64,000 nucleotides of DNA, from positions 62,001-126,000 of the forward strand of contig NZ_VZOV01000013.1 of the NCBI RefSeq assembly GCF_008801915.1, written 5' to 3'. The notes below the pieces were generated by a model. That model was not told where the DNA came from. It made no database searches and saw only the letters and a list, made by a program, of their open reading frames with translations. The translations under genes and the position numbers were made by a program. This document shows, in pieces, positions 1-8,669 of this stretch. Numbering within the stretch: the stretch's first letter is position 1; each line of letters opens with the position of its first letter. Origin of the DNA: Cupriavidus gilardii. GTDB lineage: Bacteria > Pseudomonadota > Gammaproteobacteria > Burkholderiales > Burkholderiaceae.

Positions 1-1103
1 CGATGCGCAACGCCGTCAACCTGATGCGGCTCGAGACGCTCGGCTCGGGCGACCAGCGTGCGCCGCGCGACAGCGCGACGCTGCGCCAGTGCCAGAGCGT
101 GCTGGACCGCCAGCTGTCGCATATGACGCGACTGGTCGACGATCTGCTCGACATGGGCCGCATCACCTCGGGCAAGGTCGAGCTGCAATACAGCCGCGTG
201 GACCTGTCGGACATCATCGCGCGGGCGGCCGAGGCCGCCAGGCCAACGCTGGAGCGCCGGCGGCAGCGGCTGGAGCTGCAGGTGCCCGAGCGGGTCGCGA
301 TGCGGGCGGACCCGATCCGGCTGATCCAGGTGCTGCAGAACCTGCTGCTGAACGCGTCGAAATTCTCGCCGCCCGGCAGCCGGATCACGATCCAGGCCGA
401 ACGGCAGCCGCAGGTGGTGGAGCTGCGCGTCAGCGACGAGGGAATCGGCATTCCGGCGAGCGAGATCGAGACCATCTTCGACCTGTTCGTGCAGCACAAG
501 CACGGCAAGGTGTCCGACGACGGTGGCCTGGGCATCGGCCTGTCGCTGTGCCGGTCGCTGGTGGAGCTGCACGGCGGCTCGATTCGCGCCAGCAGCCCCG
601 GCGAAGGCATGGGCAGCACCTTCACGCTGCGCCTGCCGTTGGCGCTGGAGAGCGCCGACGAGAAACGCGATGCGCCGGTGCCGCTGCCGGCCGGTGCGCT
701 GCGCGTGATGCTGGTCGACGACAACCGCGACTCCGCGGACAGCCTCGGGATGCTGCTGCAGGCGATGGGACACGAGGTCCATATCGCCTATGACGCCGAG
801 GGCGCCATCGAGATCGCCGGCGGCTTTGTGCCGCAACTGGCGCTGATCGATATCGCGATGCCCGTGGTCGACGGCTTCGCGCTGCTGCGCGGATTGAAGA
901 GCATGCGGGGCTGGTCCGGCACCGTGTTCGCCGCGATGACCGGTTTCGGCCAGCCGAGCGACCGGGCCGAGACCAAGGCCGCGGGCTTTCATTTCCATAT
1001 CGTCAAGCCGGTCGAGCTGCCCAAGCTGCAGATGCTGCTTGCGATGGTCGAGCAGGGAACCGTCGCCGGCGCCGCCCCGGCGGGCAAATTGCCGCCGGCA
1101 TAG
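1..1103 (+). CDS. Hybrid sensor histidine kinase/response regulator, 5' truncated by window edge
   Basis: The reading frame is open from the window edge, so the true start lies upstream. The visible part begins just after where the phospho-accepting His box (HELRNPL type) should be. It then has the dimerisation helix, an HATPase domain with N-box (LQNLLLNAS near residue 112), G1 (DEGIGI) and G2 (GGLGIGLSL), and a C-terminal receiver domain starting LRVMLVDD near residue 233. The receiver acceptor is probably the Asp of LIDIAMP near residue 283, and the conserved Lys lies in the HIVKPVE motif. Any sensory domain and the His itself are outside the window, so the stimulus cannot be inferred. No T-rich terminator follows in the roughly 235 bp before the next gene. 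Confidence 0.9.
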   Translation, partial: MRNAVNLMRLETLGSGDQRAPRDSATLRQCQSVLDRQLSHMTRLVDDLLDMGRITSGKVELQYSRVDLSDIIARAAEAARPTLERRRQRLELQVPERVAMRADPIRLIQVLQNLLLNASKFSPPGSRITIQAERQPQVVELRVSDEGIGIPASEIETIFDLFVQHKHGKVSDDGGLGIGLSLCRSLVELHGGSIRASSPGEGMGSTFTLRLPLALESADEKRDAPVPLPAGALRVMLVDDNRDSADSLGMLLQAMGHEVHIAYDAEGAIEIAGGFVPQLALIDIAMPVVDGFALLRGLKSMRGWSGTVFAAMTGFGQPSDRAETKAAGFHFHIVKPVELPKLQMLLAMVEQGTVAGAAPAGKLPPA

Positions 1104-1338
1104 TCGTTACCGGCTGCACTTTTCGCTTCCCTCCCCTTTCCCTCCCCCGGTTCTCCCCCTTCGCTTTCCGCCTGGACGCCTCCGCCGCCGGCCCTGCCCG
1201 GTCGGCGCGGCGTCGTTTCTCCGCGTGCGTGCCTTTGGCAGCGGGTAGGCGTAAACCCGCAGCCACCGACAAATCGCTTGACCGATCAATTCACAGATAT
1301 AAACTCTGATTCATCATTCTGAATTCGAGACATTGCCC

Positions 1339-1728
1339 GTGCCCGACCGCCCCACCTATTTCGTGTCGCTCGACGACGTCCCCGGTTATCACCCCGCCAA
1401 CCATATCGGTACCCTGAACCGCCGCCTGATCGGGCCCGAAACGGTCGGCGCGCGCCATCTGGAGGTGGTGCACGGCACCATCGAAAAGGGCAAGGGCGCG
1501 CTGCCGCATGCGCATCCGGGCATCGAGCAGGTCTGCTACATGCTCGAGGGCCGTGCACTGGCCGAAGTCGGCGGGCAGCGCCGCGAGCTGGGTCCGGGCG
1601 ACTGCTGCTTCTTTCCGGCCGACCAGATGCATGTGTTCACGGTGATCAGCGACGAACCGGTCAAGGTGCTGGTCATCTATTCGCCGCCGTACGAGGAATC
1701 GCCGGAACGCGTGGTGCGGCCCGACTGA
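1339..1728 (+). CDS. Small cupin-domain protein
   Basis: A single-domain cupin of 129 residues. Motif 1 (HAHPGIEQVCYMLEG) supplies the HxH plus Glu metal ligands, and motif 2 ends in a His (DQMHVF). It is probably a metal-binding barrel with an enzymatic or small-molecule sensing role; the substrate is not readable. I chose the GTG at 1339 because a weak GAG lies about 9 bases upstream; a TTG at 1333 in the same frame is the alternative. It lies 60 bp upstream of a Bug receptor and is likely the first gene of the organic-acid cluster running to 5240. The 50 bp before it are AT-rich compared with the surroundings and probably hold the promoter. Confidence 0.8.
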   Translation: MPDRPTYFVSLDDVPGYHPANHIGTLNRRLIGPETVGARHLEVVHGTIEKGKGALPHAHPGIEQVCYMLEGRALAEVGGQRRELGPGDCCFFPADQMHVFTVISDEPVKVLVIYSPPYEESPERVVRPD

Positions 1729-1788
1729 GCCGCCCCCCACCCCGAGCCCGCGCCAGTCGGGCATCCCACCAGAACGAGGAGACAGACG

Positions 1789-2784
1789 ATGAACATGCTG
1801 ACGAGGCAGGGCCTGGGCCGACGCTTGAGCCGACTATTGATGGGCACCGCGGCGGCGCTGGCGCTGTCCGCCCCCACGGCGCAGGCCGACACCTTCCCTT
1901 CCAAACCGGTCAAGCTGGTGGTGCCGTTCGCCGCCGGCAGCGGCACCGATGCGGTGGCCCGGCTGACGGCCAAATACCTCGGCGAGTCGCTCGGCCAGTC
2001 GGTCGTGGTCGAGAACAAGCCGGGCGCGAACGGCACCATTGCCGCCGAATACGTGGCCAAGGCCGCGCCGGACGGCTACACGCTGTTCATGACCACCAAC
2101 ACCACGCATTCGGCCAATCCGTCGCTGATGAAGCAGCTGCGCTACGACCCGGTCAAGGACTTCACCCCGGTCGCGCGCATGGGCAACCTGCCGTTCATGC
2201 TGGTAGTCAGCCCGTCGCTGCCGGTCAAGACGCTGCCGGAGTTCATCGCCTATGCCAAGTCGCATCCGGGCCTGTCCTATGGCAGCGGCAACAGCACCGG
2301 CATCGTCGCCGGCGCGACGATGGCGCGGATGGCGGGGTTGAAGATGCTGCACGTGCCCTACAAGAGCACGCCGCCCGCGATGACCGACGTGATCGGCGGC
2401 CAGATCCAGGCGATGTTCGTCGACTTCGCCGCCGGCATCGCCAACGTCAAGGCCGGCAAGCTGCGCGCGCTCGGCGTGACCACCGCACAGCGCAGCGAAC
2501 TGCTGCCCGACGTGCCGCCGCTGGCCAGCGTCCCCGAACTGAAAGGCTTCGATATCACGTCGTGGAACGGCGTGTTCGCGCCGGCCGGCACGCCCGCGCC
2601 GGTGGTCGAGCGGCTGAACCGCGAACTGGTGGCGATCGTCTCCAACAAGCAGCACGCCGCGCAGTACTACGCCTTCGGCTTCGAACCGTTCGGCAGCACG
2701 CCAGCCGAGCTGGGCAGCTTCGTCACGGCGGAGCTGCGCAAATGGTCGAAGCTGGTCAAGGATGCGGGCATCCAGCCCGAATGA
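1789..2784 (+). CDS. Bug-family tripartite tricarboxylate transporter receptor
   Basis: A periplasmic substrate-binding protein of 331 residues. A signal peptide covers about residues 1-33 (ALSAPTAQA cleavage region). The mature start FPSKPVKLVVPFAAGSGTD is the Bug signature, and later hallmarks are VENKPGANG, APDGYTL and the VPYKSTPPA loop. An AGGAG-type ribosome site precedes the ATG. Bug proteins usually bind carboxylates such as citrate, benzoates or amides. No TctA/TctB membrane genes are nearby, so this is an orphan receptor, as is common in Burkholderiales. The adjacent acyl-CoA dehydrogenase and CoA-transferase suggest that the ligand is an organic acid activated to a CoA ester. The exact ligand is unknown. 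Confidence 0.92.
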   Translation: MNMLTRQGLGRRLSRLLMGTAAALALSAPTAQADTFPSKPVKLVVPFAAGSGTDAVARLTAKYLGESLGQSVVVENKPGANGTIAAEYVAKAAPDGYTLFMTTNTTHSANPSLMKQLRYDPVKDFTPVARMGNLPFMLVVSPSLPVKTLPEFIAYAKSHPGLSYGSGNSTGIVAGATMARMAGLKMLHVPYKSTPPAMTDVIGGQIQAMFVDFAAGIANVKAGKLRALGVTTAQRSELLPDVPPLASVPELKGFDITSWNGVFAPAGTPAPVVERLNRELVAIVSNKQHAAQYYAFGFEPFGSTPAELGSFVTAELRKWSKLVKDAGIQPE

Positions 2785-2838
2785 CCTGGCGCCGTGACGC
2801 CCGCCCCCTGACAACCGCCGCAACACGAGGACAGCGAC

Positions 2839-4005
2839 GTGAATTTCGAACTTTCGGACCAGCAGACCGCCATTGTCGAAGCGGTGCGCACGGTCTGCTC
2901 CCGCTTCGACATGGAATATTGGGACCGGCTCGACCGCGACCACACCTTCCCGCACGATTTCCACGCGGCGATGTGCGAGGGCGGCTGGCTCGGCGTGGCG
3001 ATGCCCGAAGCGCTCGGCGGCGCCGGTCTCGGCATCCTCGAGGCGGCGCTGGTGATGCAGGCGATTTCCGAGTCGGGCGCCGGCATGAGCGGCGCCTCGG
3101 CGGTCCATATGAACGTGTTCGGCCTGAACCCGGTGGTCGTGTTCGGCTCGCCCGAACAGCAGGCCCGCTTTCTGCCGCCGCTGATCGCGGGCCGCGAGAA
3201 GGCCTGCTTTGCCGTGACCGAGCCCGACGCGGGACTCGATACCACGCGCCTGAAGACGTTCGCGCGCAAGGTCGACGGCGGCTATCAGGTCAGCGGCCGC
3301 AAGATCTGGATCTCGACCGCGCAGGTCGCCGACCGCATGCTGCTGCTGGCGCGCACGCGCACGCTGGAGTCGGTCGGCAAGCCGACCGAAGGTCTGTCCC
3401 TGTTCTACACCGCGCTGGACCGCAACCGCATCGAGGTGCGCGAGATCGACAAGATGGGCCGCGCCGCCGTCGACTCCAACATGCTGTTCATCGACGAGCT
3501 GTTCGTTCCCGACGAGGACCTGATCGGCGAGGAGGGACGCGGCTTCGAATACATCCTGCACGGACTGAATCCCGAGCGCATCCTGATTGCGGCCGAAGCG
3601 GTGGGCCTGGGCCGCGCGGCGCTGGCGATCGCCACGCAGTACGCGAAGGACCGTGTGGTATTCGGCCGGCCGATCGGCGCCAACCAGGGCGTGCAGCACC
3701 CGCTGGCACAGGCGTGGATGCAGCTCGAAGCGGCCAACCTGATGGTGATGAAGGCCGCGGCGCGCTACGACGCCGGCCTGCCCTGCGGCGCCGAGGCCAA
3801 CACCGCCAAATACCTGGCAGCCGAGGCGGGCCACAATGCCTGCCAGACCGCGATCCTGACGCTCGGCGGCATGGGCTATTCGCGCGAGTACCGCGTCGAG
3901 CGGCTGCTGCGCGAATCGTATATCCCGCGCATCGCGCCGGTCAGCCCGCAGCTGATCCAGTGCTTCATCGCCGAGCGCGTGCTCGGCCTGCCGAAATCGT
4001 ACTGA
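2839..4005 (+). CDS. Acyl-CoA dehydrogenase family protein
   Basis: A flavoprotein of 388 residues with standard acyl-CoA dehydrogenase architecture: N-terminal helical domain, central beta domain (CFAVTEPDAGLDT near residue 125, KIWISTA), and C-terminal helical domain ending GLPKSY. It should oxidise a CoA thioester with FAD. The C-terminal segment that usually reads YEGTxxIQ and carries the catalytic Glu reads RIAPVSPQLIQ here, so the usual base is absent at that position and may be supplied elsewhere, as in isovaleryl/long-chain types. It sits 54 bp after the Bug receptor and 17 bp before the CoA-transferase, consistent with a CoA-activated acid pathway in one operon. Confidence 0.9.
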   Translation: MNFELSDQQTAIVEAVRTVCSRFDMEYWDRLDRDHTFPHDFHAAMCEGGWLGVAMPEALGGAGLGILEAALVMQAISESGAGMSGASAVHMNVFGLNPVVVFGSPEQQARFLPPLIAGREKACFAVTEPDAGLDTTRLKTFARKVDGGYQVSGRKIWISTAQVADRMLLLARTRTLESVGKPTEGLSLFYTALDRNRIEVREIDKMGRAAVDSNMLFIDELFVPDEDLIGEEGRGFEYILHGLNPERILIAAEAVGLGRAALAIATQYAKDRVVFGRPIGANQGVQHPLAQAWMQLEAANLMVMKAAARYDAGLPCGAEANTAKYLAAEAGHNACQTAILTLGGMGYSREYRVERLLRESYIPRIAPVSPQLIQCFIAERVLGLPKSY

Positions 4006-4022
4006 GCGCCGGAGGATATCGC

Positions 4023-5240
4023 GTGATTGATCACGGCATGACGAATCTGCGCTGGGACGCGCTGGACCCCGCCGCCACCGGCCCGCTGGCCGGCGTGCGC
4101 GTCGTCGACATGACCTCGGTCGGCATGGGCCCGTATGCGACACAGATCCTGGGCGACATGGGCGCGCAGGTGATCAAGGTCGAGTCGCCGGAAGGGGACG
4201 TCTTCCGCCACGCAGAGCCGGCGCGGCATCCGAACATGGGGGCGGCCTTCCTGAACCTGAACCGCAACAAGCGCTTCGTCGTGCTGGACCTGAAGCAGGC
4301 GGAAGACCTCGCTGCGCTCAAGCGCCTGCTCGCCGGGGCAGACGTGTTCGTCTCCAACGTTCGCCCCGCCTCGCTGCGCAAGCTGGGCCTGGACTACGCG
4401 TCGCTGCGCGAAGACCATCCGCGCCTGATCTATTGCGGCGCCTATGGCTATGCCGAGGACGGCCCGTACGCTGGACAGCCGGCGTTCGACGACATCATCC
4501 AGGCGCGCAGCGGCCTGGCGCAGTTCCAGGGCGCCAACGGCGGCCAGGGCCCGCGCTACGTCAACACGATCCTCGCCGACAAGGTCGCCGGACTGACCGT
4601 CGCCTACGCGATTCCGATGGCGCTCTATGAACGCGAGCGCTCCGGCCAGGGCCAGGCGATCGAGGTGCCGATGTTCGAGACGCTGGTGTCCTTCCTGGCC
4701 GTCGAACAGCTGGCCGGCCGCACCTTCGTGCCGCCGCTGGGCGACGCCGGCTACGGCCGCGTGATGTCGCCCCATCGCAAGCCCTACCGGACCGCGGACG
4801 GCTATCTGGCGCTGCTGCCCTACACCAGCGCCCAGTGGGCACGTTTCTTCGCGGTGGCAGGACGGCCGGAGTTGGCGGCCGATCCGCGCTACGCCACGCC
4901 CGCGGGCCGCAGCGCGCATATCGACGCGCTGTATGAAACACTGGCCGACATCGTGCTGACGAAGACCACCGCCGAATGGCTGGACGTGCTGCGCGACGCC
5001 GACATTCCGCACAGCGAGGTGCCGCGCTTCGACAGCGTGCTCGACGACGCCCACCTGCGCGCGACCGGCATGGTGTTCGAATACGCGCATCCGACCGAGG
5101 GCCAGCTGCGCGCGGTCGGCATTCCGACCCGCTTCTCGCGCACGCCCGGCAATATCCGGCATTGGCCGGAGCCGCTGCCGAAGCGGGCGGCGCGGGCGGC
5201 CTCCAATACCGCGGCGGACGCGGCCAACGATCCGGCCTAG
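4023..5240 (+). CDS. CaiB/BaiF class III CoA-transferase
   Basis: A formyl-CoA-transferase-like enzyme of 405 residues that moves CoA between acids by a ping-pong or ternary mechanism. Hallmarks are LAGVRVVDMTSVGMGPY near the N terminus, LGDMGAQVIKVE, LNRNKR, and the catalytic Asp region QPAFDDIIQARSG. Start: GTG at 4023, with GGAGG at 4011-4015 about 7 bases upstream; a second in-frame ATG at 4038 is less well placed. It is translated immediately after the acyl-CoA dehydrogenase and probably activates the acid delivered by the Bug receptor at 1789. The specific acid is unknown. Confidence 0.9.
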   Translation: MIDHGMTNLRWDALDPAATGPLAGVRVVDMTSVGMGPYATQILGDMGAQVIKVESPEGDVFRHAEPARHPNMGAAFLNLNRNKRFVVLDLKQAEDLAALKRLLAGADVFVSNVRPASLRKLGLDYASLREDHPRLIYCGAYGYAEDGPYAGQPAFDDIIQARSGLAQFQGANGGQGPRYVNTILADKVAGLTVAYAIPMALYERERSGQGQAIEVPMFETLVSFLAVEQLAGRTFVPPLGDAGYGRVMSPHRKPYRTADGYLALLPYTSAQWARFFAVAGRPELAADPRYATPAGRSAHIDALYETLADIVLTKTTAEWLDVLRDADIPHSEVPRFDSVLDDAHLRATGMVFEYAHPTEGQLRAVGIPTRFSRTPGNIRHWPEPLPKRAARAASNTAADAANDPA

Positions 5241-5333
5241 CTTCGGCGCAAGCCGCGGCGGCGCCCGCCAAGGCCTTACACTGTCGGCCTTGTGCAGCAT
5301 GCCCCGATCAACAGGCCGACAGGAAACCAGCCG

Positions 5334-6125
5334 ATGCCCGCCGTGGAGCCCGCCCCGGAACCCGCCGATAAAGCCGCCGACAAGGCCGCAAGCGCGAACG
5401 TCAAGACCGCGCTGCGCGTGGTCGAGATCATGGAGATCTACGCGCGCGAAGGCCGCTCGCTGACGCTGACCGAGCTGGCCAGGCTGCTGGGCGCGCCGAT
5501 GTCGAGCTGCCTCGGCCTGATCCGCACGCTGGCGGCGCTCGGCTATCTGTACGAGACCGGACGGCGCCAGGGTTACTACCCGACCGGCCGCCTGCTGGCG
5601 ATCGCGCAACGGATCGCCGCCAACGACCCGCTGCTCGAGCGGGTGCAGCCGGTACTCGAATCGCTGCGCGACGAGACCGGCGAGACCGTGATCTTCGGCA
5701 AGCTGCAGGACGACGGCCGCGTGGTCTATCTCGATGTGGTCGAGTCGAGCAATCCGGTGCGCTACATCGCCACCGCGGGCGAACTGCGGCAGGCCCATAC
5801 CAACTCGATCGGCCGTGCGATCCTTTCCGCGCTGCCTGCCGCCGACCGTGACGCGCTGCTGGCGCGGGCCTCGTTTGCGCCGCTGACGGCTCGAACGGTA
5901 GCCTCGCGCGAAGCGCTGGAGGCCGAACTGGAACGATCGCGCGAGCGTGGCTGGGCGCAGAACTTTGGCGAATCGCTGGCCGACCTTGGCGCGGTCGCGG
6001 TGCCGCTGACGCTGGCCGGCGTGGTCTACGGCGTATCGGTAGCCGGCCCGATCCACCGGGTCGAATCGCGCGCGGCCGACATCGCGATGCCGCTGCGCAC
6101 GGCGATACGCGCGCTGCAGGGCTAG
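5334..6125 (+). CDS. IclR-family transcriptional regulator
   Basis: A regulator of 263 residues: N-terminal winged helix (KTALRVVEIMEIYAREGRS, with helix-turn-helix around residues 35-60) followed by the IclR GAF-like effector domain (DETGETVIFGKLQDDGRVVYLDVVES). ATG at 5334 follows AGGAAA with about 8 bases spacing; the longer upstream start has no ribosome site. It is co-oriented with the cupin-Bug-dehydrogenase-CoA-transferase genes and 93 bp downstream, so it is the likely local regulator, with an organic acid or CoA ester as ligand. Residues 6-22 are a low-complexity Ala/Pro/Lys stretch. Confidence 0.88.
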   Translation: MPAVEPAPEPADKAADKAASANVKTALRVVEIMEIYAREGRSLTLTELARLLGAPMSSCLGLIRTLAALGYLYETGRRQGYYPTGRLLAIAQRIAANDPLLERVQPVLESLRDETGETVIFGKLQDDGRVVYLDVVESSNPVRYIATAGELRQAHTNSIGRAILSALPAADRDALLARASFAPLTARTVASREALEAELERSRERGWAQNFGESLADLGAVAVPLTLAGVVYGVSVAGPIHRVESRAADIAMPLRTAIRALQG

Positions 6126-6173
6126 ACCCTTCCGCTTCCGCCGCCTTTCCCCGCCTCCTGCGGCCTCTCTGCC

Positions 6174-6229
6174 TGCGACACCTGTCGCATTCCGGACGCG
6201 ACACCTGTCGCATGCCGCGACGGCGTCGC
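6174..6229. promoter_or_regulatory. Three upstream activator palindromes (putative AcoR-like binding sites)
   Basis: Site 1 is T-GCGACA-CC-TGTCGC-A (6174-6189), a 7-bp-arm inverted repeat. Site 2 (6198-6211) repeats the same 14-bp core exactly, 23 bp downstream. Site 3 is weaker, GCGAC-GGC-GTCGC (6217-6229). Tandem dyads about 150-200 bp upstream of a -24/-12 promoter are typical enhancer sites for sigma-54 activators. The only such activator in the window is encoded at 13005-15014. The assignment of that protein to these sites is inference. Confidence 0.7.
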
Positions 6230-6379
6230 GACGTGCCGGGTGCCATCGCGCACGCGGCGAACATCCCGCGCCGCCCCTGAGCCGGCCTCTCCGATCCGCC
6301 GCAAAGCCGCGCCCCGCAAGGCTTTGCGGGCTCCCGCCCGGCGCGGGCGGCCCACCGTCATCCCCCTGTTTCCCCGCAC

Positions 6380-6395
6380 TGGCATCGCGCTTGCA
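6380..6395 (+). promoter_or_regulatory. Sigma-54 (-24/-12) promoter
   Basis: TGGCA at 6380-6384 and TTGCA at 6391-6395 put the invariant GG (6381-6382) and GC (6393-6394) exactly 10 bases apart, as required for RpoN holoenzyme. It lies about 95 bp before the ATG of the E1 alpha gene and downstream of the palindromes at 6174-6229. Confidence 0.8.
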
Positions 6396-6487
6396 ATGAC
6401 ATCGCAGCCGCGGCGCCCGCCGCCTCCGCACTTCCCCGAACGCGGACACGGGCGCCACGCCAAGCGAAAGAAACAGGAGACACGACG

Positions 6488-7495
6488 ATGGAACCGACCA
6501 CGGACCAGTTGCTGTGGATGTACGAAAAGATGGTCGAGATTCGCCATTACGAGGAGACGATGGCGAAGGTGTATCTCGAAGGGAAGCTGCCGCCGAAGAT
6601 CCAGAAGGGGCTGGCCTTCGATATCGGTGCCGGCCCGGTGCCCGGCGAAATGCATCTGGCCGCGGGCCAGGAGCCGGTGGCGGTCGGCGTCTGCGCGCAC
6701 CTGCGTACCGAGGACACCGTGGTCGGCGCCCACCGCCCGCACCACTTCGCGATCGCCAAGGGCGTGCCGCTCGACGAGATGACCGCCGAGATGTTCGGCA
6801 AGGTCACGGGCCTCGGCCGCGGCAAGGGCGGCCACATGCATCTGTTCCATCCCGAGACCAGGTTCTCGTGCAGCGGCATCGTCGGCGCGGGCGCGCCGCA
6901 GGCTTGTGGCGCCGCGCTTGCCGCGCGCAAGCTGGGCAAGGACTGGGTTGCCATCGCCTTCTTCGGCGAAGGGGCGGCCAACCAGGGCGCCTTCCACGAG
7001 GCGCTGAACCTGGCGGCGCTGTGGAAGCTGCCGGTGCTGTTCGTCTGCGAGGACAACAAATATGGCATCTCGGTCGAAAAGTCGGCTTCGACGTCGGTCG
7101 ACAGCAATGCGGTCCGCGCCGCCGGCTACGGCATGCCCGGCGTCCTGGTGGATACCAACGATGCGGTGGCGGTGTTCCGCGCCGCCGGCGTCGCGGTCGC
7201 GCGGGCGCGGCGCGGCGAAGGGCCCACGCTGATCGAGGTCAAGACCGACCGCTACCTGGGCCACTTCCAGGGCGATCCCGAAACCTACCGGCCGAAGCAC
7301 GAGGCGCAGACGCTGCGCCAGAACGATCCGATCGACCGGCTCGGCAAGCAGTTGCGCGAGCAGGGCCTGCTCGACGACGAGGCCGACGCCGCGCTGCGCC
7401 GGCAGATCGTCGCGCGGGTCGACGCCGCCTACGCATTCGGCCGCGAAAGCCCCTACCCCGCCCCCGAGGAAGCGCTGCAGCACGTGTTCGCGTGA
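6488..7495 (+). CDS. TPP-dependent 2-oxo acid/acetoin dehydrogenase E1 alpha subunit
   Basis: E1 alpha of 335 residues that would bind thiamine pyrophosphate and decarboxylate or cleave a 2-oxo acid or acetoin-like ketone. The TPP/Mg motif reads GEGAANQG...NLAALWKLPVLFVCEDNKYG (residues about 160-195); the family usually has GDG, so Asp is replaced by Glu. Compared with ordinary PdhA/AcoA it has a longer N-terminal insert (GKLPPKIQKGLAFDIGAGPVPGE as a whole segment, residues about 31-55) before HLAAGQEP. It is the first gene after the sigma-54 promoter and pairs with E1 beta 97 bp downstream. AcoA is the nearest named relative, but the substrate is not proven. Confidence 0.88.
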   Translation: MEPTTDQLLWMYEKMVEIRHYEETMAKVYLEGKLPPKIQKGLAFDIGAGPVPGEMHLAAGQEPVAVGVCAHLRTEDTVVGAHRPHHFAIAKGVPLDEMTAEMFGKVTGLGRGKGGHMHLFHPETRFSCSGIVGAGAPQACGAALAARKLGKDWVAIAFFGEGAANQGAFHEALNLAALWKLPVLFVCEDNKYGISVEKSASTSVDSNAVRAAGYGMPGVLVDTNDAVAVFRAAGVAVARARRGEGPTLIEVKTDRYLGHFQGDPETYRPKHEAQTLRQNDPIDRLGKQLREQGLLDDEADAALRRQIVARVDAAYAFGRESPYPAPEEALQHVFA

Positions 7496-7592
7496 CGGTG
7501 CCGGCGACGGCGCCAGCCGCACGCGCTCGCGCCCGATCGCACCCAATCCGCACGCCATCCGCACGCTGCCCGCAATGACAGGAGACAACCAG

Positions 7593-8669
7593 ATGCAACC
7601 CAACGACAACAACCCCTCGGCCACGCGCAAGCTGACCATGGCCCAGGCGATCGCCGAGGCGATCGGCCAGGAGATGGAGCGCGACCCCAGCGTCTTCGTG
7701 ATGGGCGAGGACATCGGCAAGTACGGCGGCATTTTCAGCGCCACCACCGGACTGCTCGATCGCTTCGGCCCCGAGCGCATCATGGACACGCCGATCTCCG
7801 AGACGGCGTTCATGGGCGCCGCGATCGGCGCCGCCGCCGAAGGGCTGCGCCCGATCGCCGAGCTGATGTTCGTCGACTTCTTCGGCGTCTGCTTCGACCA
7901 GATCTACAACCATCTGGCCAAGAACACCTACATGTCGGGCGGCCGCGTCAAGCTGCCGGCCGTGGTGATGACCGGCATCGGCGGCGGCTACAACGACGCC
8001 GCCCAGCACTCGCAATGCCTGTACAGCACCTTCGCGCATATGCCGGGCATGAAGGTGGTGGTGCCGTCGAACGCCTACGACGCCAAGGGCCTGATGATCG
8101 AGGCGATCCGCGACGACAACCCGGTGGTCTTCTGCTACCACAAGGGCATCATGGGCCTGTCGTGGATGTCCTACTTCGAAGGCAGCACCACCGCAGTCCC
8201 CACCGAGGCGTACACGATTCCGTTCGGCAAGGCGCGCGTGGTGCGCGAAGGCCGCGACGTGACCATCGTCACGCTGAGCCAGATGGTGCAGAAGTCCGTG
8301 CTGGCGGCCGAGCAGCTGGCGCAGGAAGGCATCGACGTCGAGGTGATCGACCTGCGCACGCTGGTGCCGCTGGACAAGCAAGCCGTGCTGGAGTCGGTCG
8401 CCAGGACCGGACGCCTGCTGATCGCCGACGAAGACTATCTGAGCTACGGCCTGTCCGGCGAGATCGCCGCGATCGTCGCCGAGCATCTCGACACGCTGCG
8501 GATGAAGGCGCCGGTGCGGCGCCTGGCCGTGCCCGACGTGCCGATTCCGTTCAGCCGTCCCCTCGAGAACTTCGTGATCCCGCAAGTGGACACGATCGCG
8601 GCCAGCGTCCGCGCGCTGATGCAAGCCAACCCCGAACTGAAGCAAGAAGCCAAGAGAGAAGCAGCATGA
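7593..8669 (+). CDS. TPP-dependent 2-oxo acid/acetoin dehydrogenase E1 beta subunit
   Basis: E1 beta of 358 residues forming the heterotetramer with the preceding E1 alpha. Conserved features are MGEDIGKYGGIFSATTGL, RIMDTPISETAFMGAAIGAA, the MFVDFFGVCFDQIYNH strip, and the C-terminal transketolase domain (VIDLRTLVPLDKQAVLESV). ATG at 7593 has GGAGA 7 bases upstream; an in-frame ATG at 7575 lacks a site. Its stop overlaps the start of the lipoyl protein (ATGA), indicating translational coupling. Confidence 0.9.
   Translation: MQPNDNNPSATRKLTMAQAIAEAIGQEMERDPSVFVMGEDIGKYGGIFSATTGLLDRFGPERIMDTPISETAFMGAAIGAAAEGLRPIAELMFVDFFGVCFDQIYNHLAKNTYMSGGRVKLPAVVMTGIGGGYNDAAQHSQCLYSTFAHMPGMKVVVPSNAYDAKGLMIEAIRDDNPVVFCYHKGIMGLSWMSYFEGSTTAVPTEAYTIPFGKARVVREGRDVTIVTLSQMVQKSVLAAEQLAQEGIDVEVIDLRTLVPLDKQAVLESVARTGRLLIADEDYLSYGLSGEIAAIVAEHLDTLRMKAPVRRLAVPDVPIPFSRPLENFVIPQVDTIAASVRALMQANPELKQEAKREAA

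Larger units (their letters stand above)
6126..6487 (+). other. Intergenic control region of the sigma-54 operon
   Basis: These 362 bp contain no supportable gene. They hold three GCGAC/GTCGC palindromes (6174-6229), a spacer of about 150 bp, and a -24/-12 promoter at 6380-6395, followed by a leader of about 80 bases ending in AGGAG just before the ATG at 6488. The arrangement is the normal enhancer-plus-promoter layout for a bacterial enhancer-binding protein. Confidence 0.7.

Noticed and set aside
1278..1303. Sigma-70 promoter TTGACC/TATAAA before the cupin gene
   Set aside because: The spacer is only 14 bp; AT-richness suggests a promoter nearby but this exact pair is not convincing.
1834..4143. 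769-codon minus-strand open frame
   Set aside because: It lies antisense to the Bug and acyl-CoA dehydrogenase genes and is rich in Arg/His/Gln with no domain; a shadow caused by high third-position GC.
3876..6458. 860-codon minus-strand open frame
   Set aside because: Antisense to CoA-transferase and IclR genes; composition is that of antisense GC-rich DNA.
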